Source: an uncultured Clostridiaceae bacterium
Lineage (GTDB): Bacteria; Bacillota; Clostridia; TANB77; CAG-465
DNA length: 64,000 nt
Assembly (NCBI GenBank): GCA_947169155.1
Contig: CAMVON010000001.1
Coordinates: 186,001 to 250,000, forward strand
Direction of reading: 5' to 3'
Under the pieces are notes generated by a model. That model saw only the letters and a program-made list of their open reading frames with translations, did not search any database and had not been told where the DNA came from. Below, piece after piece: positions 24,466-33,200 of this stretch. Numbering within the stretch: position 1 is the first letter of the stretch; the number at the start of each line of letters is the position of its first letter. A program made the translations under genes and the position numbers.

Positions 24466-27400
24466 ATGAAAAAATTAAAAGTTGCTTTAATTATTTCTTT
24501 GGCAATAATTACTTTTTGTACATTTCCTATGTACAAATATGTAATTGCAGATGAATATAATCAAGGCTATACTACAACTATTGTTCAAAATGATGGCTTA
24601 GATTATCAATTAGTTGAAGTATTGCCTAGTGATGTTTTAGATTCACAAGAATATATTAAAGCAAATTTAGATGCTAATTATGCTAATCTTGAAAAATTTG
24701 AAGCTGTAGATACTCTACAAGTTAAAAATTTATTAGCAGATAAGAATTATCTTGGTGAAGAGAAGACTATTGATGCTATGCATGAAAACACACCTGAAGC
24801 ATTTTTAATGTTAAATGATATTACTCAACTAGTATATGATGTTGATGATAATAGTGAGTACTATGTAGCTTTAGCTAATACAATGCATAATAGTCAAAAT
24901 TATGTAACAGATTATAGTGTTGCATATACAAATATGAATGGTGAGGTAATATATGATTGCATTTATGATTATGACACTGGGCTATTATATATTCCTAAAA
25001 AGTATAAAGCAGAAGATAAAAATGGACTTGGAGCAAACAATGTTCAAATAGAATTGCTTCAAAATATTGATGGCTTTTATGGACAAACTGCTTTTAATGT
25101 TATTGTTTCAACTGAAGATGTTGAAGGACAATACGCTAATTCAGGAATTGTTACAATTCAAGCTCCTCAAGTTAAATTTGGTGTTAGAGTAGCATTAGAT
25201 GAAGTCGCTAGAGAATATATTAATGTATCACATATTAGAGTATATATAAACGATGTTGAGTATAATGCATTCTCATATATGCCAGATGAAGGTATGGTTG
25301 TTATTAATCAATATCCTGGTTGTATCGAAACATTAAAAATTGATATTAGTGCAGCTAACTCATTAGAAAGATTAGACACTATGACAGTTGTTAATGGAGC
25401 AGATAATCTTGAATATTTAAAAGAAACACAAAGTAATCCTAGAGACGATAAAGTAATGGAGACTTGGGCTACTGATTCAAATATTATTTGGAGAATAGAT
25501 GGAGCCGAGCTTCATGTTGGTCAATTAATTAAAATATCTGGTTCAGATAAAATACTTGATGTATATGATGCAAATGGTGGTGTATACAAAAATATAACTG
25601 GATATAGTATATATAGTGAAAATGGAAATTGGCAAAATTTAACTGCTACAATACATAATGGAGGATCAATAAATACTGATAATCTATCAAATGATCCTAC
25701 ATATCTACATCACTATATCAAAACTTTATCTGATATCAATGCAGATGGATTAATAATTCCTGCAAATCAAACTTGGTGGTTAAAATGTGTACACAATGCG
25801 ACAACATTTACTAGTCCTTGGAGCCGTTATGATGTTTTTGATGATGGCTATGCTAGACCAGTTTCAAATGAAATATGGATTAGAATATTTGAAATTGGTG
25901 ATGACTACATTGTTTGTGGAATGCTAACAAGGGTATTAAACAATCAAGCTGGTGCAGGTGTATTTAAGGTTCAAATAGGTGAAGAAAAAGGCTCTTTAAA
26001 ACTTGGTAAAAAAGATGATTATGGCCGTTTTGTAGCAGGAGCTAAGTTCTCTATTTCAGGACCTGATGGATATTATAATGAAATAACTACTACAGATAGC
26101 GAAACTCAAATTGATGGCTTGAAAAAAGGACACTATACTGTAAAAGAAATTGAAGCACCATATAAATTTATTAGAAATAATAATGAATTTGATGTAGAAG
26201 TTAAAAGTAAAGAAGTTACAGAATGTTATATTGCAAACTCTTATCAAAGAGGATCTGTAACACTTTATAAAACAGATGGAGATAATAAAATAGAAGGTAG
26301 TCCAAGACTTGATGGTGCAGTATTTAAATTCTGTGCTGCTGAAGATATTTGGGAAGGTGGAGAAAAAAGATACTCTGCAAATCAAGTTATTGATGAAAAT
26401 GTTGTAACTAATGCAGATGGTACTACTAAAGTGTTTACTAATATGCCTATTGGTAAATATTACTATGAGGAAGTAAAAAATCCTTATGGATATTATAAAA
26501 AAGATGGTCATTTTGATGTTGAAGTTAAATATACAAATCAAGATCGTCCTAATGCTACTGATGAAGCTGCAATTTGTGCAGAAGATCAACAATATAATGA
26601 TATTAGAATTGTAAAGAAAAGAGAAGAAACTTCAAATTATCCTGAAGATATTCTTGAAGGTGCACAATTTACTGCAACATTACAACATAGACCTGATGAC
26701 TATAATCAAGATCCAGTAGTTGGAGTATCAGAATATCAAGGCGATGGTGTTTATTTAATTAAGCATTTACCTGTTGGTGACTATGTAGTTGAAGAAACTG
26801 TAGTACCAGATAAAACATTTAAATCTAAAAACTTTAATGTAACTATTGATGAGGGAGAGAATACTCATGGACCATATGCCTTGACTGAAGAAAATGGTCA
26901 AGAAGGTTATGGATTTATTAATATTAAAGGCGAACTTGTTGATACTTCTATTAAAATGGTTATTAAAATTCGTAAAGTAGATTACGATAGAACAGATGAT
27001 CAAGATATAGATTGGACACAAGGCGATGCAAATTTAGAAGGCGCTATATATAGAATATATGAATTAAATGAACAAACTGGTGCTTATGATAAAGAAGTTT
27101 ATGATATTACAGTAAATAAACACGATACTGATGGTTGCTGGTATGCAGAATCAGGCAAATTATTAGTTGGAAATTATATGGTTAAAGAAGTACCTAAATC
27201 AACTGAGGTTAAAGATGGAGTTACATATGAATATTCTTATGCAGAAGGATATTTAGTTGATCCAAATCCATATTATTTTTCACAAGATGTAAAAGCTCAT
27301 GAGGATACTCCAGAAGTATCACACTATCATGAAACTTCTAAAGAAAAAGTTCAAAGAGGTGCTGTTAAAGTTGTAAAATATGATAATGACAGTAGTAATG

Positions 27401-30051
27401 TAGATCATGAAAATGATTCAGATAAAGCTCCATCAGCAGGAGCAGTATTAAGAATGACTCTTGATTCTAATCCTTCTATTTATTATACAGTTAAACTAAA
27501 TGATAAAGGAGAAGGTGAATTTTTAGAAACAAACGATGAAACTCATACTTCTACTGCTGCTCATGATAGTATGCATTATTATCCATATACTATCCCTTAT
27601 GGAAATTATACAATAACTGAAGATAAAGAAGCAGATGGTGGCGAAAATACAAGTTTCTATATTCAACATGTAACTGTTGAAATTAATAAACAAGCAAAAA
27701 CTGAGTATAGAATTGAAGCAGATGAACCTGTTCCTGTATGGCTAAGAGTAGTAAAAATAGATAAGACTACAAATGAGCCAATAGGACTTGCCGGTGCTAA
27801 GTTTAAAATCTATGATATTAATGAACATAGATGGGTTAGCATGAAAGTTGGTGTAGGAACATATATCGAAGAATTTGAGACAAATAATGAAGGATATTTC
27901 TATTCTCCACAAAAACTATATGCAGGTGAGTATATCGTTTATGAAACTGGTGCACCTGAAGGCTTCTATTTAGAACCCGAATGGCGAGTTCCTACTAACA
28001 AAGACGATTTAGGAAATCCAGAAAAAGGTGGTAAATATGTCAAAGTAGATAAAATTTCTACTGGCTTAACTGCTGAGGAAGTATATCCAGGCGGAATAGA
28101 AATAGGCGAACTAGTTCTTGAAACAAAAATTAAAGAAAGTCCTTTAATGGTTAATATTAAGGTTGTTAAAACTGGTGAAAAGCTTGTAGGAGCTTCACAA
28201 GAAACATTCACATATACAAAATCAGATGATAGTACTGAAGAGTTAGAAGTAGTATTACCAACATATAAAGATAAAGTTGGAATACAAGGTGTTGAATATA
28301 AGATTTATGCAAATGAAGATATTAAAACACCAGACGGTACTTTAAGAGCAAGAAATGGTCAATTAATGAAAGACGCTGATGGTACTGATGTTATTGTAAC
28401 AAATGAAGAGGGTATTGCTAGATCTTGGGATTTATATCCAGGAAAATATAAAATAGTTGAGACTAAAGTTCCAAAGGGATATTTATTAGATACTGTTCCT
28501 AAATATATAGAAGCAGAAAATAAAGATCAATATGTAAAATCAGCAACAGCTACTTTAGAACTACAAGACGTAAGACAACAATTAGGATATAAATTCAAAA
28601 AGATATTTAAAGAGTATAAATATGCTACTGGAACTGAACAAAAACATGCTATATTTGGTGTATATAACTCTGAACCTATTATGAATTATAAAGATCAACA
28701 AGTTATTGATCCAGATACATTAATGGATGTAATAGAAGTAGTAGGAAATAATTATGTTGAAACTGATACAGATTTCCCAGAAGGAAAATACTATGTAAAA
28801 GAAATATATGTTTCATATCCTTATGCTATAAGTAATAAAGTGGTTAATTTTGAACTTGAGTATAATGACGATGGGGTAACTAAAAAGGTTACAGTTGAAG
28901 GTGAAGAAATAGATAATACTCCAGAATTTGGATATGCAAAATTCATTAAACTATCTAAGTCAATTGATGATGGATTAATAACAAATGGTTCTAATTTAAT
29001 TAATGTTAATTTGGATAAAAAGGCATCTGATATATTAGATAAAATTTCTAATATGACTAGAGATGAAATGATGGAATACTTCAACACAGAAAAAGTTAAG
29101 TTTGTACCAGGTGCTGTATATGAAATTTGGCTAGATGAAAAAGGTACTAATAAATTACTAGAAGTAGATCTTCAAACAGGTGATAAGAGAGTTGCTACAT
29201 TTACAACAGACAATATTGGTATTCTTGAGTTATTTGAATTACCTAAGGGTGCATATTATTTAAAAGAAGTTGTAGCTCCTAAAGGATATAAAATTCAAAA
29301 TGACGCTATACCTTTTGAAATAACTTCTTCAAATCCTGAAACAACATTATTCCAAGCAATTTATGATGAATCTTCATTTATCATAGGTGTTCATAAAACA
29401 GATATGTTTACAGGTAAAGATGTTCCAAATTGTAAATTTGAAGTTAGAGATTCTGAAGGAAAGAGATTAATGTATGCTATAACAGATAATGAAGGATTTG
29501 CACACATCCCTATGGATTTATTTAAAGAAGGAGAAAAATATTACTATGTAGAAATAGAAGCTCCGGATGTTTATGATCAAGATGGAACATTATATAAATT
29601 AAATACTGAACCACATGAATTTATTGCTCACTATGATGAAAATGGTATGTTAAAGAATTCATTAGTTGAAGTAGAAAACTATAGACCAACAACAAATGTT
29701 AAATTTGTAAAAACAGATGAAGAATCTAACCTAGTTCCAAATTGTAAATTTGAACTAAAGAGTGAAGAAGAAAATCTTTACTATAAAACTGGTGTAACAG
29801 ATGAAAATGGTATCTATGTATTTGAAAATGTACCTCAAGGTTGGTATACTTATACTGAACTTGAAGCACCAGAAGAATATGACCTAGATACAACTCCACA
29901 TAGAGTATATGTAACAGGAGATGAAATGGTTATAGACTTTGTAAATACAGGAGATATTCCAGTAGTTGCAATTGCTACATTAGCTATAGTATGTGTTGCA
30001 GGAATTGCGTTTGTTACAGTTAGAAAATTTAAACTAGCTAAAAATAACTAG
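24466..30051 (+). CDS. Giant Cna-B/SpaA-repeat surface adhesin or pilin-like protein 1
   Basis: The 1861-residue surface protein has a signal peptide (about 1-28), a unique N-terminal region of about 480 residues shared with its neighbour, then about eleven SpaA/Cna-B-like beta-sandwich repeats. Each repeat ends in an E-box-like stretch, for example HYTVKEIEAP near 555, EYIVYETGAPEGF near 1153, KYKIVETKVPKGY near 1325, AYYLKEVVAPKGY near 1595 and WYTYTELEAPEEY near 1792. Such repeats often contain Lys-Asn isopeptide cross-links. The C terminus has FVNTGD (1825-1830), a hydrophobic segment and RKFKLAKNN, a sortase-signal layout without proline. It probably mediates adhesion. No sortase gene lies in the window. 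The ribosome site is AAAGGGG. Confidence 0.85.
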   Translation: MKKLKVALIISLAIITFCTFPMYKYVIADEYNQGYTTTIVQNDGLDYQLVEVLPSDVLDSQEYIKANLDANYANLEKFEAVDTLQVKNLLADKNYLGEEKTIDAMHENTPEAFLMLNDITQLVYDVDDNSEYYVALANTMHNSQNYVTDYSVAYTNMNGEVIYDCIYDYDTGLLYIPKKYKAEDKNGLGANNVQIELLQNIDGFYGQTAFNVIVSTEDVEGQYANSGIVTIQAPQVKFGVRVALDEVAREYINVSHIRVYINDVEYNAFSYMPDEGMVVINQYPGCIETLKIDISAANSLERLDTMTVVNGADNLEYLKETQSNPRDDKVMETWATDSNIIWRIDGAELHVGQLIKISGSDKILDVYDANGGVYKNITGYSIYSENGNWQNLTATIHNGGSINTDNLSNDPTYLHHYIKTLSDINADGLIIPANQTWWLKCVHNATTFTSPWSRYDVFDDGYARPVSNEIWIRIFEIGDDYIVCGMLTRVLNNQAGAGVFKVQIGEEKGSLKLGKKDDYGRFVAGAKFSISGPDGYYNEITTTDSETQIDGLKKGHYTVKEIEAPYKFIRNNNEFDVEVKSKEVTECYIANSYQRGSVTLYKTDGDNKIEGSPRLDGAVFKFCAAEDIWEGGEKRYSANQVIDENVVTNADGTTKVFTNMPIGKYYYEEVKNPYGYYKKDGHFDVEVKYTNQDRPNATDEAAICAEDQQYNDIRIVKKREETSNYPEDILEGAQFTATLQHRPDDYNQDPVVGVSEYQGDGVYLIKHLPVGDYVVEETVVPDKTFKSKNFNVTIDEGENTHGPYALTEENGQEGYGFINIKGELVDTSIKMVIKIRKVDYDRTDDQDIDWTQGDANLEGAIYRIYELNEQTGAYDKEVYDITVNKHDTDGCWYAESGKLLVGNYMVKEVPKSTEVKDGVTYEYSYAEGYLVDPNPYYFSQDVKAHEDTPEVSHYHETSKEKVQRGAVKVVKYDNDSSNVDHENDSDKAPSAGAVLRMTLDSNPSIYYTVKLNDKGEGEFLETNDETHTSTAAHDSMHYYPYTIPYGNYTITEDKEADGGENTSFYIQHVTVEINKQAKTEYRIEADEPVPVWLRVVKIDKTTNEPIGLAGAKFKIYDINEHRWVSMKVGVGTYIEEFETNNEGYFYSPQKLYAGEYIVYETGAPEGFYLEPEWRVPTNKDDLGNPEKGGKYVKVDKISTGLTAEEVYPGGIEIGELVLETKIKESPLMVNIKVVKTGEKLVGASQETFTYTKSDDSTEELEVVLPTYKDKVGIQGVEYKIYANEDIKTPDGTLRARNGQLMKDADGTDVIVTNEEGIARSWDLYPGKYKIVETKVPKGYLLDTVPKYIEAENKDQYVKSATATLELQDVRQQLGYKFKKIFKEYKYATGTEQKHAIFGVYNSEPIMNYKDQQVIDPDTLMDVIEVVGNNYVETDTDFPEGKYYVKEIYVSYPYAISNKVVNFELEYNDDGVTKKVTVEGEEIDNTPEFGYAKFIKLSKSIDDGLITNGSNLINVNLDKKASDILDKISNMTRDEMMEYFNTEKVKFVPGAVYEIWLDEKGTNKLLEVDLQTGDKRVATFTTDNIGILELFELPKGAYYLKEVVAPKGYKIQNDAIPFEITSSNPETTLFQAIYDESSFIIGVHKTDMFTGKDVPNCKFEVRDSEGKRLMYAITDNEGFAHIPMDLFKEGEKYYYVEIEAPDVYDQDGTLYKLNTEPHEFIAHYDENGMLKNSLVEVENYRPTTNVKFVKTDEESNLVPNCKFELKSEEENLYYKTGVTDENGIYVFENVPQGWYTYTELEAPEEYDLDTTPHRVYVTGDEMVIDFVNTGDIPVVAIATLAIVCVAGIAFVTVRKFKLAKNN

Positions 30052-30054
30052 TTA
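29668..30054 (+). repeat. 3' copy A of near-identical 387-base direct repeat
   Basis: This segment, encoding the last repeat, the sorting signal and the tail of adhesin 1, matches 35118-35504 with only two differences by my base-by-base reading (29682 T/C and 30009 G/A), while the genes are more diverged elsewhere. The offset is constant at 5450 bases. Confidence 0.92.
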
Positions 30055-30065
30055 AAATATTATGA

Positions 30066-30095
30066 GATAGAGGAGAAATCCTCTATCTTTTTTTT
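30066..30095 (+). terminator. Terminator after adhesin 1
   Basis: GATAGAGGA pairs with TCCTCTATC around a GAAA tetraloop, followed by eight Ts. The same hairpin ends adhesin 2. Confidence 0.92.
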
Positions 30096-30158
30096 ATAAA
30101 TAATGTTACAAAAATGTTACGTTTTCGTTTAATTGATACTGACATAGCTAATGGATGG

Positions 30159-30187
30159 TTGCATATTATTAATATTAATAATAAAAT
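30159..30187 (+). promoter_or_regulatory. Adhesin 2 promoter containing a palindromic spacer
   Basis: TTGCAT (30159-30164) and TAAAAT (30182-30187) are 17 bases apart, with a 20-bp A/T palindrome (30164-30183) in between, matching the adhesin 1 promoter. The ribosome-site region AAAGAAAGGGGATAAATA before the ATG is also identical in both genes. Confidence 0.68.
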
Positions 30188-30221
30188 AAATGGTGTAAAG
30201 GTAAAGAAAGGGGATAAATAT

Positions 30222-33200
30222 ATGAAAACTAAAAAAAGTGCTATTTTATTAGCTATAACTTCTTTACTTCTTGTTGTTACAGCTGTATTTTCAACTGTAA
30301 CAGCTAATGCAGATCAAGGGTATACTACAACTATCACATTAGATGATGGTCATACTATTGATGTTGCAAATATCACTGAGTGTGATGTTTTAAGTGAGGA
30401 AGATTATATTAAACAACATTTAAATACAGATTTAGTTCAAGATACAGGCAAATTTGAACTAGCTGATATGTTGCTTGCTAAAAACTTAATAGCAGATGAA
30501 ACTATGTTCAATGGTGAAGAAGAAACTATTGACAACTTAAACTACAATCATATGGATGCATTAATCATAATGAACGATATTCCTGTTCTTGTTTATGATT
30601 TAGATGATGAAAGCCCATACTATGTAGCAAAAGCAAATACTCTAATAAATGATCCAAATTATAGAGTTCCATTTGCAGACTTTGCTTATACAAATGTTAA
30701 TGGTGAATTAATCAATGATGCAATTTATGATTATGAAACTGGACTTGCTTATATTCCTAAATATTATAAAGAGGAAGATAAGAATGGATTTGGTTTTTAC
30801 AATGTACAAATAGAGTTATTACAAATGACTAGTACTCAAAATCCAACAACAACTATAGATGTTATGGTTAACGTTGACGGAATGCCTGGTGAGTATGCAA
30901 AGTCTGGTAGAGCTACACTTAAAGGACTAGCTACAGACTTTGGTATTAAAGTAGCTTTAGATGATGAAGCAATTAAAAATACTTATGCTGAAAACATAAG
31001 GGTTAAAGTTAATGGTGTATACGATGAAGAATGGTATTATTTCGATAGCGAAGGTATTGTTCAAATTCAATTATCACCTAACACAATTAACTCATTAGAA
31101 ATTGAAATTAATCCAGAAAATGCAGAAACATATCTATCTCGTTTAGAAGATACTGCAAACTTTACTGGCCAAGAAACTCATATTAATTATAATCCTAATA
31201 ATATGACAGTTAAAACTGAAGCTGGTACTTGGACTTTTGAGGATGATCCTGTAGTTGGACAATCTTATATTTTAAATGCTGGAAATAGTTCTACAGGAAG
31301 TAGAAATTCTCCATTCTATGATGTATATTATGCTTCTGAACAAAGTGGTAGATATGGTATTTATATAGATAGACCAAATGGTGGAGAAACTTGGAATGCT
31401 CTATCTAGAAGAATTATTCAAGGTACTAATGATTTTAACTTAAGTAATTTAAATGAGTCTGGTGGTATGATTCAACACGTTGTTGTATTTAACCAAACAG
31501 TAGAACAAAATGGTGTTTCAATACCTGCTGGTACAACTATTCACTTGAGATGTTCTCATGGCGGTGTTCCTGTAGATAATACTGGATGGAACATGCAATA
31601 TATTGATGGTGCAAATAGACCTACAGCTTATTCATTACTTATTAGAGTATTAGATGTTCAAGAAGAATACCTTGTAGTTGGTCTTGCAACTAATGAATTA
31701 TATACTCAAAACGGTGCAGCTATTTGTAAAATCAGATATAAATCTGATGGTGGAGGATATATTCACCTACACAAAACTGACGTAGATACAGGAGATACTA
31801 AAAATGGTGATGCTGTTCGTGTAAGTGCTACTTATGGCGTATGGCAAGGATCAGAGATGATAACAACTGTTACTACAGATAATAATGGTAATGCTGTTAC
31901 TGAAAAAATTAAAAAAGGTACATATTCAATTAGAGAAATATCTGCTCCTGTTGGATATAACCTATCTAATGATACATTTACTGTAGAAATTACATCAGAT
32001 AACAAAGAGCCACTTGTAACAGTTACTGAAAAAGTAAAAGAAAATGACTTAATAATTAAAAAAGATATTGAAGCTACATCTAATACTGAACAAAAAGCTT
32101 TAGATGAATGTCAATTTACTGCAACTTTAATATCTGATAGATCTAAAGTATATACAAGTGAACGTACTGCAGAAGGTGAATATACAATTAGAAACCTTCC
32201 ATATGGTACTTATGAGGTTGTTGAATCTCAAACAAATAAATACTCTTTAACTTGTGATAAATTCAATGTATTTATCGAAAAAGATAGAAGTGAAAGAGGT
32301 GCTTATGGCGCTGCAGATGGACAATATGAAACAGTTAAATTAGCTCAAAATCCAAATAGAACTAGTTGGACAGACGCTCAAGGTCACTTAGTAGATATTG
32401 CTAAGGTTATGGTTATCAATATTCATAAAGTAGATTATGATAAAGATGATAATGATCCTAAAACATATATGCAAGGTGATGCAACACTAGAAGGTGCTGT
32501 ATATGAAATATATAAATTCAATGAGGAAACTCAAGATTACACAGACTATGTATATGATATAACAGTAGATCATATGGATGACGGCTATTGGACAGCTACA
32601 TCTGGTGAACTACTTGTTGGAAAATATATGGTAAAAGAAAAAGTAAAATCTGAAGAAGAAATTGATGGAGTTACTTATCAATATTCTTATGCTAAAGGAT
32701 ATTTAGTAGATCCAGAACCTCATTACTTTGAACAAGTTCCAGAGGAACAAACTGAAAGAGTATCACAACATTATGATATTTCTAGAGAAAAAGTTCAAAG
32801 AGGTAGAGTGACAATTACTAAATACGATGATGATAGAGATACAGATCCAAACCAAAATGATTCAGATAAAGTACCTTCAGCTGGAGCTAGATTAAGACTT
32901 ACTCTTGTATCTAACCCTGAAATATACTATGAAGTTGTTTTAGATGATAATGGTGAAGGAGAATTCTTAGAAACAAATGATGGTGATGCACATGTATCAA
33001 CTGCAATTCATGATAGTTTAGCTGCTTATGCTCCTAATACTATACCTTATGGTGAATATGAAATCACTGAAATAAAAGAAGCAGATGATACTGAAAGAGA
33101 AAGCTTCTTTGCACAACCAGAACCTGTTTCAATTAATAAACAATGTGTTCATGAAAATAGAATTATTTCAGATAATCCTGTTCCAGTTTGGCTAAAACTT

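Noticed and set aside
24269..24469. 66-residue plus-strand frame before adhesin 1
   Set aside because: It overlaps the end of the upstream gene, the terminator and the promoter palindrome, has low-complexity hydrophobic sequence and no ribosome site.
26056..26592. Long minus-strand frame inside adhesin 1
   Set aside because: A shadow of the adhesin reading frame; the composition (Ile, Phe, Ser, Thr rich) is typical of antisense translation of AT-rich genes.
30114..30221. Upstream extension of adhesin 2 by 36 residues
   Set aside because: It would start before the promoter boxes at 30159-30187; the ATG at 30222 has a perfect ribosome site and gives a signal peptide.
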